Source: Acidobacteriota bacterium (GTDB lineage: Bacteria; Acidobacteriota; Vicinamibacteria; Vicinamibacterales; UBA2999). Taken from it: a stretch of 64,000 nt of DNA. Below are positions 36,542-52,765 of this stretch, piece by piece (the stretch's first letter is position 1; the number at the start of each line of letters is the position of its first letter). The stretch lies in assembly GCA_030650395.1 (NCBI GenBank), contig JAUSDY010000016.1, forward strand, positions 124,001 through 188,000, written 5' to 3'. The translations under genes and the position numbers were made by a program. The notes under the pieces are model-generated. The model worked only from the letters and a program-made list of their open reading frames with translations, was not told where the DNA came from and did not search any database.

Positions 36542-36566
36542 CCAATAACCAATTACCAATAACCAA
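36537..36566. repeat. AATAACCAATTACC repeat between gcvT and gcvH
   Basis: Tandem AATAACC/AATTACC heptamers. The repeat begins inside the last codons of gcvT and supplies its TAA stop (36539-36541). The same repeat occurs at 57005-57096 and 61919-61991 as inverted pairs. Confidence 0.8.
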
Positions 36567-36580
36567 ACCGAAGAGCCCAC

Positions 36581-36957
36581 ATGTCCAGCTATCCCGCTGA
36601 CCTCAAGTACACGAGAGAACACGAATGGGTGCGCGTTGACGGCGCCACCGGCATCGTCGGCATCACCGATTTCGCCCAGCAACAGCTCGGTGACGTCGTC
36701 TACGTCGAGCTGCCCGAGGTCGGCGCCACGATCAAGCAGGGCGCGGTGTTCGGCACCATCGAATCCGTGAAGGCAGTGTCGGAGCTGTTCGCGCCGGTGA
36801 GCGGCGAAGTGCTCGAGGTCAACAGCGACCTCAAGGATCGCCCCGACCACGTCAACAGCAAGCCGCACGACACCTGGCTGGTCAAAGTGAAGCTGACCAA
36901 CCCGGGCGAGACCGCATCGCTGCTCGACGCCGCCGCCTACGAAGCCCTTATCGCGAA

Positions 36958-36961
<4 letters not shown>
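36581..36961 (+). CDS. gcvH: Glycine cleavage system H protein
   Basis: 126 aa. Lipoyl carrier shuttling the aminomethyl group between GcvP, GcvT and lipoamide dehydrogenase. The lipoylated lysine is K64 in [10 protein letters not shown]; the start [18 protein letters not shown] is typical. Stop overlaps the gcvP ATG. Confidence 0.96.
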
Positions 36962-39903
<2,942 letters not shown>

Positions 39904-39909
39904 GGCGCG

Positions 39910-41487
39910 ATGCGAATCCTCAACGCCGAACAGATGCGGGAAGCCGATCGCCGCACCATCCAGGACATCGGCATCGCCTCGCTGGTCCTGATGGAAAACG
40001 CCGGCCGCCAGGTCGTGGCCGCGGTCGAATCCCTCTATCCCGATCTCGCCGATCGTCAGGTCGCGATCGTCTGCGGCAAGGGCAACAACGGCGGCGACGG
40101 CTTCGTGGTGGCGCGCACGCTGCTGCAGCGCGGCATCGACGTCTCGGTGTTCGTAATCGGCCGCGTCAACGAGATCAAAGGCGACGCGCGCATCAACCTC
40201 GAGATCCTCGGCCGCATCGGCCAGACCGTGGTCGAGGTCGCCGATGAAACCACGTGGGAGCTGCACGGCGCCGAGATCGCCGGGCACGATCTGATCATCG
40301 ACGCGATGTTTGGCATTGGCCTGAAGGCGCCGCTGACCGGTTTTTATGAAACGGTGGTGGCCGACATTAACGAGGCGGGGGTGCCGATCGTCTCGATCGA
40401 CATGCCGTCGGGCATGTCTGCCGATACCAGCGATCTGATCGGCGATGCCATCGATGCCACGGTCACCGTGGCGCTCGGCGCGCCGAAACTGCCGCTGGTG
40501 CTGCCGCCGGCGGAATCGAAGTCGGGCGAGGTGGTGATCGCCGACATCGGCATTCCCGCCGAGGTGTTCGATCAACTCGAGGGCCCGCGCATCGAGCTGC
40601 TGACGCGCGAGCAGATGCGCCCGCTGATTCAGCCGCGTGCCGTCGACGCGCATAAGGGCGATTTCGGGCGCGTCGTGGTGGTGGCCGGATCGACGGGGAA
40701 GGCGGGGGCCGCGGTGCTGTGCGCGCAAGGCGCGATGCGATCCGGCGCGGGCCTCGTCACCGTCGCATCACCGCGTTCGTGCCAGGCGACCATCGCCGCG
40801 CACGCCGCCGAATACATGACCGAGGGGCTCGACGAAACGCCGTCGGGCACCGTCCATTTTTCAGCGGTCGATGCCGTGGTCGCGATCGACGCCGACGTGA
40901 TCGTCGCGGGTCCGGGACTGGGCCAGGGCGAAGGCGTCACCACCTTCGTGCGCGAGCTGCTCGACAAGTGCGAAGGCCCGCTAGTGCTCGACGCCGACGC
41001 GCTCAACGCATTCGCCGATGAGCCGTCGCTGCTGATCGGGCGCGAGGGCCGCGATCTGATCATCACGCCGCATCCGGGTGAAATGGCGCGGCTGGTTGGG
41101 TGCAGCGTCGAGGATCTGCAGGCGGATCGCATCGGCATTGCGACCGACTTCGCCAAGCGCCACAAGCTCTACGTCGTGTTGAAGGGCTATCGCACACTCG
41201 TGGTGACGCCCGACGAGAAGGTGTTCGTCAATCCGACGGGTTGCCCCGGCATGGCGACCGGCGGCACGGGCGATGTGCTCGCCGGCATGCTCGCGGCATG
41301 GCTGGCACAGCTGCTCGACGCCGAAGCGGCCTGCCGCCTCGCGGTCTACCTGCATGGCGCGGCAGGGGAGCTGGCCGACGCCGACAACGGTGAAGTGTCG
41401 ATGACCGCCGGCGACCTCGTCGATCACATCGGCGATGCGATTCTCGAGCTGACCGCGCGCCGCCGCGTGGTGACCAAGAACGAGTGA
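39910..41487 (+). CDS. nnr: Bifunctional NAD(P)H-hydrate repair enzyme (epimerase and ADP-dependent dehydratase)
   Basis: 525 aa. N-terminal YjeF/NnrE epimerase domain (about 1-215; GKGNNGGDGFVVARTL, DAMFGIGLKAPLTG) and C-terminal NnrD ribokinase-like dehydratase (about 225-515; KGDFGRVVVVAGSTGKAGAA, ITPHPGEMARL, GTGDVLAGM). Together they repair damaged hydrated NAD(P)H. The start is 6 bp after the gcvP stop and the stop overlaps tsaE (GTGA). Confidence 0.95.
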   Translation: MRILNAEQMREADRRTIQDIGIASLVLMENAGRQVVAAVESLYPDLADRQVAIVCGKGNNGGDGFVVARTLLQRGIDVSVFVIGRVNEIKGDARINLEILGRIGQTVVEVADETTWELHGAEIAGHDLIIDAMFGIGLKAPLTGFYETVVADINEAGVPIVSIDMPSGMSADTSDLIGDAIDATVTVALGAPKLPLVLPPAESKSGEVVIADIGIPAEVFDQLEGPRIELLTREQMRPLIQPRAVDAHKGDFGRVVVVAGSTGKAGAAVLCAQGAMRSGAGLVTVASPRSCQATIAAHAAEYMTEGLDETPSGTVHFSAVDAVVAIDADVIVAGPGLGQGEGVTTFVRELLDKCEGPLVLDADALNAFADEPSLLIGREGRDLIITPHPGEMARLVGCSVEDLQADRIGIATDFAKRHKLYVVLKGYRTLVVTPDEKVFVNPTGCPGMATGGTGDVLAGMLAAWLAQLLDAEAACRLAVYLHGAAGELADADNGEVSMTAGDLVDHIGDAILELTARRRVVTKNE

Positions 41488-41915
41488 CTTCTCAGCGTTA
41501 CCGCTCGCATGCCGAAGCCGAGACGCGCGCGATCGCGGCCCGCCTCGCGGCTGGGCTCGCGCCCGGCGCGGTGGTGTTGTTGTCGGGCGACCTGGGCGCC
41601 GGCAAGACGGCGTTCGTCCGCGGCCTTGCCGAGGGTCTGGGCATCGAGCCCGGCGAGGTGACGAGCCCGACCTTCACGCTGGTTCACGAGTATCGCGGCG
41701 GCCGGCTGCCGCTGGTGCACGTCGATCTGTATCGATTGGATTCAGCAGACCTGGACGAGATTGGGATGGATGCGGAGCTGGCGGCGGCGGGGGTGGTGGC
41801 GGTCGAGTGGGCGGAGCGCCTGTCGCCAAAGGTGCGAGGCGCCGTCGAAATCAGCCTGATTGACACCGGCGGTGACGGCCGGGCGATCACCGTTTCGGGT
41901 CCATCGCGGACCTAA
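41484..41915 (+). CDS. tsaE: tRNA threonylcarbamoyladenosine biosynthesis ATPase
   Basis: 143 aa from GTG in a 4-bp overlap with nnr. P-loop LLSGDLGAGKTAFVRGLAEG, SPTFTLVHEY and HVDLYRLDSADLDEIGMDA are the TsaE signatures. It works with TsaB and TsaD in t6A modification of tRNAs reading ANN codons. The nnr-tsaE order is common in bacteria. Confidence 0.95.
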   Translation: MTSQRYRSHAEAETRAIAARLAAGLAPGAVVLLSGDLGAGKTAFVRGLAEGLGIEPGEVTSPTFTLVHEYRGGRLPLVHVDLYRLDSADLDEIGMDAELAAAGVVAVEWAERLSPKVRGAVEISLIDTGGDGRAITVSGPSRT

Positions 41916-41924
41916 AAGTCTGCG

Positions 41925-42095
41925 CTACCTGATCGCGCTGGCCATTCCCGGAGCCGACGCGCCCGATGACGCCGCGGTGACGGCTTGCGACGCGCCCATC
42001 GGCACCGTCTCAGGCTCCGACATCACGACCATCAGCAGCAGCGTCAAACCGAACGAGAGTCCGATTACCACCATTAGTCTGGACAAGAACCCCAT
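41925..42095 (-). CDS. 56-aa membrane-anchored protein, short paralog of the next gene
   Basis: Minus strand ATG 42095 to TAG. It begins MGFLSRLMVVIGLSFGLTLL, one membrane helix, then a Ser/Ala-rich tail. The first 28 residues match the start of the protein at 42332-43015 (MSFLKRVVVIIGLSLVMTLL, both continuing LMV and an EPE stretch). It looks like a truncated duplicate that keeps only the anchor, or a real small protein. Confidence 0.55.
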   Translation of the reverse strand: MGFLSRLMVVIGLSFGLTLLLMVVMSEPETVPMGASQAVTAASSGASAPGMASAIR

Positions 42096-42290
42096 AACAA
42101 CGGCCCCTTCCTCAGGCCTCGCCTACACACAGTGCATATCTCATGCCCTCTGAAGGCCGCCCTAACCCTCGCCAACCTACCTATCACTCGTGAAATCGCC
42201 GAGGTTACGGCAGCGGCGGACTCTTAGCAGGCAGGTCGCGACATAGCCGTGTGTCTGGAGTTCAGACAGCCGATTACGATCGCGTTAGCA

Positions 42291-42318
42291 CCCGCCTTCG
42301 CTCTTCGAGCTAGGCGGG
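42291..42318. repeat. CCCGCC...GGCGGG palindrome downstream of the anchored-protein gene
   Basis: CCCGCC (42291-42296) and GGCGGG (42313-42318) enclose TTCGCTCTTCGAGC, itself partly self-complementary. It lies 13 bp past the stop of the minus-strand gene at 42332 and lacks a T-run. The rest of 42096-42331 shows no gene. Confidence 0.5.
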
Positions 42319-42331
42319 CAAGACTCCCGGG

Positions 42332-43015
42332 TCAATCCGCGCTGTCGTAGGACCGCCACCGCCCGCGATGCCAGTAATACGTCGTCGCGCAGCACCCGCC
42401 GCCCAGCTGGATGCCGTCGTGGCGGATCGTCAGCGGCATGCCGGGTTCGATGGGTAGGTCCCGGGTGACCTCGACCCGGATGTCCGCGGCGCGGGCGGCC
42501 CGGATCGACCTGCCGGCGATGAACTCGACCTCGGTCGCAATCTCGGCATCGGCCGCGTGGCCGGCCCAGAACACGTAGACCGCCGCGTATGGCCCGCGCA
42601 CGCACAGGACGGCCAGGTCGGCTTCCACCCCAGCGCGGCTGCCGCGCTGGGGACCCCGGGATTCGCCGGCCTGCCTGAACTTTCCCGAAATGATGTTCGG
42701 TAAGTCCGGGGAGCGCGGTACCGCGCATCCGGCCAGGGCCGCCCGGATCTCCATCGAGAGTCCCTCGATGTTCTGGACGTCCTCCATCACCCAACCCACG
42801 CCGTCGTTGTCGTGGGAGGACGCGTCCGTGGCGTGCCGGACGTCCGCTGCCCGCACCAGCAATGGCTCCGGCCCGGCCGCTGCCGGAGCAGGCCCGGTCG
42901 TCTCCGCCGCCGCGGGAGCCACCGGGCGCTCCGGCTCCCAGTGGATCACCATCAACAGCAGCGTCATCACGAGTGACAGCCCGATGATGACGACGACCCG
43001 CTTCAGGAATGACAT
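42332..43015 (-). CDS. Membrane-anchored protein of unknown function
   Basis: 227 aa. One N-terminal helix (MSFLKRVVVIIGLSLVMTLL), Pro/Ala-rich spacer, then a globular part with cysteines (ALAGCAVP, LAVLCVRGPY, GGGCCATTYY). Family not recognised. In the middle, SRGPQRGSRAG is encoded by a perfect 25-bp palindrome (42628-42652), another in-frame repeat. It follows the lipoprotein gene at 43028-43582 by 12 bp, so the two form an operon. Confidence 0.7.
   Translation of the reverse strand: MSFLKRVVVIIGLSLVMTLLLMVIHWEPERPVAPAAAETTGPAPAAAGPEPLLVRAADVRHATDASSHDNDGVGWVMEDVQNIEGLSMEIRAALAGCAVPRSPDLPNIISGKFRQAGESRGPQRGSRAGVEADLAVLCVRGPYAAVYVFWAGHAADAEIATEVEFIAGRSIRAARAADIRVEVTRDLPIEPGMPLTIRHDGIQLGGGCCATTYYWHRGRWRSYDSAD
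42628..42652. repeat. 25-bp palindrome inserted in frame in a coding gene
   Basis: CCCCAGCGCGGC, one T, GCCGCGCTGGGG: a perfect 12-bp stem with a single-base loop. Read on the minus strand it adds PQRGSRAG-type residues to the anchored protein. Confidence 0.8.
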
Positions 43016-43027
43016 GTCACACCGCGA

Positions 43028-43582
43028 TCAGAACTCGACGCCGAAGCCGCCGCGCAGATGCTTCCACGATCGGGTCAACAACTTCACCTCGTAGCCCTCG
43101 CCGCGATCGCCCGCTGATTCCACCAGGTAGAGCGGCCCGAGCGATACGACGTGAACGGGTTCGATGCTCGGGGCCCGGCCGCTGCTGCGATAGATCGAGA
43201 TGGCGCCGTCGTAGGCTCGCGCGGCGTGCTCGCAGCTATCTTCGTCGGTCACCATCACGATATGATCGGCCGGCAGCAGCGGAATGCGATGGATCACGCG
43301 CACGTCGTCCAGCACGCTGCCGTCGTTTTCGGTGAAGGTGCCGAGTTCGATCGCGTCGAGCAGCAACGGATCATGCCGGCGCGGCTCCGCGCACCAGGCC
43401 ACTGGCCGCCCTCGAACCTTGCTGGCTCGCTCGCGTGTGTTGTCTCGAGGGGAATCCGCCTGCACGCTCGCGGCGCGAACCACGGTGGCCGCGGCGGGCC
43501 GTTCGATCGCCGCCGGTGCAGGCGCGAGCTGACGGCATCCGACGGTGGCGACGAGACCCAGGGCGACAGCGACTCGCAGCAT
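43028..43582 (-). CDS. Lipoprotein of unknown function
   Basis: 184 aa from ATG 43582; the frame is open to 43645, but only this start gives a proper signal sequence (MLRVAVALGLVATVGC, lipobox ending in Cys16). The body has IELGTFTENDGSVLDDVRVI and SIEPVHVVSLGPLYLVES and matches no family I know. Ends 12 bp before the anchored-protein gene. Confidence 0.7.
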   Translation of the reverse strand: MLRVAVALGLVATVGCRQLAPAPAAIERPAAATVVRAASVQADSPRDNTRERASKVRGRPVAWCAEPRRHDPLLLDAIELGTFTENDGSVLDDVRVIHRIPLLPADHIVMVTDEDSCEHAARAYDGAISIYRSSGRAPSIEPVHVVSLGPLYLVESAGDRGEGYEVKLLTRSWKHLRGGFGVEF

Positions 43583-43642
43583 GGCCGGCCTTCCTTTGAG
43601 GGCTCGACCGCAGCTGGTGCATAAGCTATGCCTGAGGTAGGC

Positions 43643-43674
43643 CACAGATTGAACACGGATTAGACACAGATTCA
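43643..43674. repeat. CACAGATT-type dispersed repeat
   Basis: CCACAGATT, AACACGGATT and GACACAGATT in tandem: degenerate decamer units like the CACAGATTNAACACAGATT repeats I know from environmental genomes. It sits in the spacer between the lipoprotein gene and lspA. Confidence 0.55.
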
Positions 43675-43750
43675 GCCGTCCCGACGTCGCGCCCGTGTAG
43701 AGGCGTGGCGGAACGACACGGGCTATATGTAAGAAGTTCAGGGGCGGGGA

Positions 43751-44266
43751 CTACGAAAGCGACGTGCCGGCCGCAAGCTGAGCGCAAGAGCGCTCCGAGC
43801 GGTAGCCTTCGAACAACAGAATGGCCACGCCCGCCATGATCGCGACGTCGGCGACGTTGAAGATGCCGGTGCGGAACTGGCCGAGGCCGATGTTCAGGAA
43901 ATCGATCACGCTGCCGAAAGCGATGCGGTCAATCAGGTTCGACGCGCCGCCGGCGAAGAACAGCGCCAGGCCGACCCGGGCCAGGCGCGACCAGCTGAAG
44001 CGGATCGTCAGACCCGCGGTCGCGAGCAGGAAGAGCGCGTTGCCGATCAGGAAGAATCCGGATCGGATCTCGGGCCGCCACGTCGAGCCGACGCCGAGAA
44101 AGGCGCCGGGGTTCTCGTGATAATCGAGACGGAACGTATCCGCCAGGAACGACTGGCTCGGCAAGCCGGCCAGCGTCGTGACGGCGAGATGCTTCGTGAC
44201 CCTGTCGCAGCCCGCGGTAACGGCGAGCAGGAGGCAGAGAAGCAGCCCTCTCCTGATGGTGTTCAT
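43751..44266 (-). CDS. lspA: Lipoprotein signal peptidase II
   Basis: 171 aa, four membrane helices. Cuts the signal peptide of prolipoproteins before the lipidated cysteine. Conserved catalytic region present: AGGASNLIDRIAFGSVIDFLNI and FNVADVAI, holding the two active aspartates; DYHENPGAFLG is the family's NxGaaF box. Several lipoproteins in this window would be its substrates. Confidence 0.94.
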   Translation of the reverse strand: MNTIRRGLLLCLLLAVTAGCDRVTKHLAVTTLAGLPSQSFLADTFRLDYHENPGAFLGVGSTWRPEIRSGFFLIGNALFLLATAGLTIRFSWSRLARVGLALFFAGGASNLIDRIAFGSVIDFLNIGLGQFRTGIFNVADVAIMAGVAILLFEGYRSERSCAQLAAGTSLS

Positions 44267-44323
44267 CGTAAATTGTGAGAAGGGCCGATTCTAACACGCG
44301 GGCCGGCCGAACGGGCTCGGCGC

Positions 44324-45622
44324 TCAGCGTGGCAGCGGACGCAGTGTAGGTGCGGGCGACGGTCCAGCTGGCGTGCGCGATGTATTGAGGACCATCGCGA
44401 GCATTGTGTAGTAGCCCGTGATGCCAATCGTATCGACGACCGCCTGCTCGCCGAACTTGGCGACGGCGCGGGCGTAGGTCGCGTCGCTGACGTTCTTGTT
44501 GCGGTGCAGCTCCTGGCAGAAGTCGTAGAGGATGGTTTCCTCGTCCGACATCGCCGCAGGCCGGCGCCCTTCCGCGATCGCGTTTGCGACCTCCGGACTG
44601 ACACCTGCCTTCAGCGCGATCTGGTAGTGCGCGTTCCATTCGTACTGCTGCGTCCACTCGCGCGCCGTGATCAGAATCACGAGCTCGCTCAGCCGGGGCG
44701 GCAGGGCGCTCTTGTAGCGCAGGTAGTCGCCCATCGCGCGGGCGCGCGTCATCAGCTCGGGGCTGCGCAGCAGGGGATAGAACGGCCCGCTGATCTCGAC
44801 GCCACGTGCGGTCTTGAAGTCGGCGACCGCCTGTTTCTGCGCCGGCGTCAGTTGCGCCTCGGTCATTGGGGGCAAGCGGTCCTGGTCCGGCAATTCCATG
44901 CCTTTAGTCTTGATCACCGCGGCCGCCGCCGGTGCGGTCAGGAACTTGATGAATGCCGCTGCCGCTGGTGAGGCCGAAGTGGTGCTCGTCGCCGCCTGGA
45001 AGTTCGTGTAGACCTGCAGCCCGGCGGGCAGCGGTCCTGCGAGTACCGACCCGGGCACGTTGAGGATCTCGCTGATCTGTGTGAACCCGAGCTCGGCCTC
45101 GTTCGCGGCCACGGCATGCGCGGCGCTGGCCACGAGCTTCGTCTTCGCGTTCATGGCGTCGCTGATCCCGAACTTCTCGAAAATCGAGCGCATGATCACC
45201 GCCGTGGCGCCCTGGCCGGCGTAAGCGATCGACCTGGCGTTGACGAGCGCGCCTTTGAGCGCGTCGGCCGTGCTGATGTCGGGTTTGCTGGCTTGCGCGT
45301 GCACCGCCATGCCCGCACCGGCTCTCGCGATATCGGTCCGTGTGGCCGCGGTGAGTTTGCCGAGCGTCACGAGCTCGCCGACGAGCGGAGCCGTGAGAAT
45401 CGCGACGTCAAACGCTTCGCCCTTCTCAATGCGGGCTTTGAGCTCCGCCGAGTTGCCGAACTTGAAGACGATCTGCTGTCTGGCGGCTTTCTCGAACTGT
45501 GGCCCCAGTTCCTCGACGACGGCCTTGGTGGCGTTCGAGCTGAGCACGGTGAGGGTCTGGGCGCGCGCTTCGACCGCCGACAGCGCGAACGCGAGGCAGA
45601 GCAGTGCAACGAGCGAGCGCAT
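44324..45622 (-). CDS. Fusion of a periplasmic binding protein (ModA-like) and a carboxymuconolactone decarboxylase-like domain
   Basis: 432 aa from ATG 45622 (a start at 45640 would put six residues before the signal peptide). Signal peptide MRSLVALLCLAFALSAVEA; residues 22-245 are a type II solute-binding fold of the molybdate/sulfate kind (TVLSSNATKAVVEELGPQFEK, AFDVAILTAPLVGELV); residues 255-420 a helical CMD/AhpD-like domain (LSELVILITAREWTQQYEWNAHYQIALKAG). The CMD part has no CxxC, so it is not a peroxidase of the AhpD type. Such a fusion is unusual; its substrate is unknown. No ABC permease is adjacent. Confidence 0.8.
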   Translation of the reverse strand: MRSLVALLCLAFALSAVEARAQTLTVLSSNATKAVVEELGPQFEKAARQQIVFKFGNSAELKARIEKGEAFDVAILTAPLVGELVTLGKLTAATRTDIARAGAGMAVHAQASKPDISTADALKGALVNARSIAYAGQGATAVIMRSIFEKFGISDAMNAKTKLVASAAHAVAANEAELGFTQISEILNVPGSVLAGPLPAGLQVYTNFQAATSTTSASPAAAAFIKFLTAPAAAAVIKTKGMELPDQDRLPPMTEAQLTPAQKQAVADFKTARGVEISGPFYPLLRSPELMTRARAMGDYLRYKSALPPRLSELVILITAREWTQQYEWNAHYQIALKAGVSPEVANAIAEGRRPAAMSDEETILYDFCQELHRNKNVSDATYARAVAKFGEQAVVDTIGITGYYTMLAMVLNTSRTPAGPSPAPTLRPLPR

Positions 45623-45635
45623 GGCGATCCTCCCC

Positions 45636-45655
45636 GGCACCCCTAAAGGGGTGCC
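45636..45655. repeat. 20-bp palindrome of the CTAAAG-centred family
   Basis: GGCACCCCTAAAGGGGTGCC directly after the guaB stop (45656). It may serve as a transcript end hairpin for guaB. It shares its CCTAAAGG centre with the palindromes at 39237 and 56115. Confidence 0.75.
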
Positions 45656-50174
<4,519 letters not shown>

Positions 50175-50205
50175 GTTGGGAAGAAGGCAGGATACCTATC
50201 TCCTC

Positions 50206-50211
50206 ATTATA
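50206..50211 (-). promoter_or_regulatory. Consensus -10 box upstream of secA
   Basis: TATAAT on the minus strand, 32 bp before the secA start. The expected -35 region is filled by the GGGCTTGA repeat and holds no TTGACA-like box, so strength is uncertain. Confidence 0.45.
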
Positions 50212-50215
50212 CAGG

Positions 50216-50252
50216 GCTTGAGGGCTTGAGGGCTTGGGGGCTTGAAAGCCCG
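50216..50252. repeat. Octamer repeat between secA and the M23 peptidase gene
   Basis: GGGCTTGA about four times, ending in GGGCTTGAAAGCCC, which can form a small hairpin near the end of the peptidase transcript. Confidence 0.75.
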
Positions 50253-50260
50253 AAACTGAA

Positions 50261-51181
50261 CTAGTTCGCCGCGGAGCGGCGCGGGTTGAGGAGCAGTTGA
50301 AGCGGATTCAGAATGCGGCCGTTGGCGCGCACTTCATAATGCAGGTGCGAGCCGGTGGTGCGGCCGGTCGAGCCGACCAGGCCCAGCAAGTCGCCGCGCT
50401 TGACGTCCTGCCCGAGCGTGATCTTGAACGCCGACAGGTGGCCGTAGCGGGTTTCGAGGCCGTAACCGTGATCGATGGTGACGAGGTTGCCGTAGTTGCC
50501 GGCCGGCGACGCGTTGGTCACCTTGCCGTCGGCGGTCGCATAAACGGGGTCGCCCTTGTCGGCCGAGATGTCGAGGCCGGGATGGAAATCCTTTTCACCG
50601 GTCAGCGGATCCGAACGGTTGCCCATGCCCGACGACAGCCAGCCGTGTGTCGGCCAGATCGACGGCGTCGCGGCGGCGAGCAGATTTCGCTTGTCGACGT
50701 CGGAGCGGACCAGTAGCAGCCGGCTCTCGAGACCCTGGAGCAGATCCTTCAGCAAGCCGAAAGTATTTTCCGGCGAGGTGAGGCCGGGCGTCATCGAAGT
50801 GAGCGCCGCACCCGCGCTGGGGCCGCCCATCGCGCGGTTCTTGACGACCGACGGCAGCCTGTCCATCGAGTTCTGCAACGACGGGTCGAGGGCGGCTTGC
50901 GCGCCGAGGTCCGACATGGTCGTTTGCAGCGCCATGATCTGGCCGGCCAGCGCTTCTGTGGCGGCCCGGTAGTTGGCATTCTCGAGCTCGAGAGTGGAAG
51001 CCGCAACGAAGAGGTGGGCGACGTCGGCCTTGGCTTTCCACGCCGCGCCCATGCCGATGAGCATCGGCAAGCCGACCACCATCAACACGGCGGACAGCGC
51101 CGGCCTCAGGCTGATCGTGAACCTGCGCACGACTCCGGTTCCGCGCTCGGCAACGACGATCGTGTAGCGTTTCGAAGGCAT
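50261..51181 (-). CDS. Membrane-anchored M23 (LytM-type) peptidase
   Basis: 306 aa from ATG 51181. One N-terminal membrane segment (about 29-50, SAVLMVVGLPMLIGMGA), a helical stretch, then an M23 domain with zinc ligands in FHPGLDIS and HLHYEV (GLETRYGHLS between them). It either cleaves peptidoglycan cross-links or acts as an activator of amidases. Both zinc motifs are complete, so activity is expected. Confidence 0.9.
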   Translation of the reverse strand: MPSKRYTIVVAERGTGVVRRFTISLRPALSAVLMVVGLPMLIGMGAAWKAKADVAHLFVAASTLELENANYRAATEALAGQIMALQTTMSDLGAQAALDPSLQNSMDRLPSVVKNRAMGGPSAGAALTSMTPGLTSPENTFGLLKDLLQGLESRLLLVRSDVDKRNLLAAATPSIWPTHGWLSSGMGNRSDPLTGEKDFHPGLDISADKGDPVYATADGKVTNASPAGNYGNLVTIDHGYGLETRYGHLSAFKITLGQDVKRGDLLGLVGSTGRTTGSHLHYEVRANGRILNPLQLLLNPRRSAAN

Positions 51182-51311
51182 GTAACTAGCTGAGCTGTTT
51201 GGGATTCTCAGGCACCCGCCGAGAACCCGTAAGGCTAACACGGGCCCCCGCCGATCCCGAAGTACAAAGTGTCAAAGGGTGAATTTTGTTCGCCTTTTGA
51301 TCGTGATTCGC

Positions 51312-52470
51312 TCAGCCGCCCGTGGTCTGCCGGCGATGCCGCTTCATGTGATCCCACGCCTTCCGCAAATTGAGGGATCTCCCTAGTTTCCGTTGGAGGG
51401 TCAAGCTTTCCTCCGTCAGCATCTCGGCGCGTGAATGTTCCCCCTCAGAGCGCAGCAGCTCGGCCAGAATATCGAGACTCGAGGCAAGCCTCCACGTATC
51501 TGTTGACTCTCGGTTTAATGCGACCACCTCTTCGTACAAAGAGCGCGCCGCCGCGCCGACGCCGCCGGCATCGCCAGCAGGTTCTCCGCCCACTGAAACC
51601 CCTCGCCGATATGCCCGCGGTAGTACCAGAACCAGCGAAGGGCGCCCACCAGACGCAACCCCGTTTCCGTTTCGCCATTATCCGCGGCCCACCTGAGCAC
51701 CGCCCGCAGGTTGTTATGTTCCGCGTCGAGCCTCACGAGCCACGGCTCGCGCCCTGCGCTCATCAGGTGTGGTTCGGCCTCCTCGGCCAGTTCGAGAAAG
51801 AAGTGCGCATGCCTTCGCCGGAGGGCCTCGCCCTCGCCACTCGCCTCCAAATGCTCCAGCGCGTACTCGCGAATCGTCTCCAGCATCACGAAGCGGTAGG
51901 TGCCGTCGGCCATCTCCTTTTTCAGCACCAGACTCTCATCCACCAACGACTCCAGGGCGTCGAGCACGCCAATCTCCACGCTATCGATTGCACGGCACAC
52001 GGCTTCTGCCGCGCCCAACGTGGAGCCGCCGAAGAAGACGGAGTGACGGTGGCACAGCATCTTCCCATCGTCCCCGAGCAGGTCGTAGCTCCAGGCGATG
52101 GTGGCCCGCATCGTCTGGTGGCGTGCGGGCAAGTCCTTCGCCCCGCCTTTCAAGAGTGTCAGGCGGTGATCCATACGCGCCAGCATCTCCTCGAGCGAGA
52201 GCAGCTTCGTGCGCGCGGCGGCCAACTCGAGCGCGAGCGGCAAACCGTCCAGTCGAATGCAAATCTCCGCGATCGTGCGCGCGTTCTCGTTCGTCAACAC
52301 GAACTGCGGCTTTGCGGCCATCACCCGTTGCACGAAGAGGGCTGCCGCCCCGAACTGCATCAGGTCCTTGGCGGATCGCCCCGCATCAAGCTGTGGCAGT
52401 GCGAGCGGCGGTACCACGAATTCGCGCTCGCCGCTGACGTGCAGCGCCGCGCGGCTTGTGGCAGCCTCGA
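51312..52470 (-). pseudogene. Broken large ATPase transcriptional regulator (C-terminal part)
   Basis: Minus strand. Homology begins abruptly at ATSRAALHVSGEREF near 52470 and continues VPPLALPQLD, LDGLPLALELAAARTKLLS, RHQTMRATIAWSYDLL, VRLDAEHNNLRAVLRWA: the middle and end of NB-ARC/winged-helix regulators. The P-loop and DNA-binding start are missing. Near 51570 the frame shifts; the other frame continues a TPR tail (LYEEVVALNRESTDTWRLAS). Truncated and frameshifted. Confidence 0.75.
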
Positions 52471-52624
52471 TTGCACGTTCACGTCCGGCACGGGCCGTTT
52501 TGCCGGCGCGACAGGTGGCTACGACTTCTTCCTGGTTGCCACAGGCCAGCCGGGCGTCTTCCCGCCGATCTTCGAGACGGAGGCCACCATCACGGGCTCG
52601 ATCAGCACTCGACTCGAGGACTGA
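52465..52624 (+). pseudogene. 3' fragment of an exported protein gene
   Basis: On the plus strand the last codons of an open frame read TFTSGTGRFAGATGGYDFFL, then VATGQPGVFPPIFETEATIT and a stop at 52622. GTGRFAGATG is typical of small secreted beta-rich proteins. There is no start; the join with the broken regulator is near 52465, marking a rearrangement point. Confidence 0.4.
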
Positions 52625-52628
52625 GCCT

Positions 52629-52748
52629 TCACCAGACCGAACGGACGTGACGGTAGTCCCTCAGGCGCGCGTCGCGGGTGATCAGCGTGGCGCTGTGGCT
52701 GCGCGCGGTGGCGACGATGATCTGATCGGCTGGATCGCCGTGGAAGGG
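52629..52748 (-). pseudogene. C-terminal remnant of a VapC-type PIN toxin
   Basis: Minus strand: FHGDPADQIIVATARSHSAT, then LITRDARLRDY to a stop at 52629. This is the last third of a PIN domain (DPADR.IVATA..TLiTRD). The first two thirds are missing; the antitoxin stop is only 18 bp upstream. Confidence 0.7.
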
Positions 52749-52765
52749 CTGCGGCAACCCGGCAG

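Noticed and set aside
42628-42652. Intrinsic terminator
   Set aside because: The palindrome lies inside a coding gene, keeps its frame and has no T-run.
51431-52624. 397-aa plus-strand gene
   Set aside because: All but the last 50 codons are antisense to the broken ATPase regulator; only the 3' fragment looks natural.
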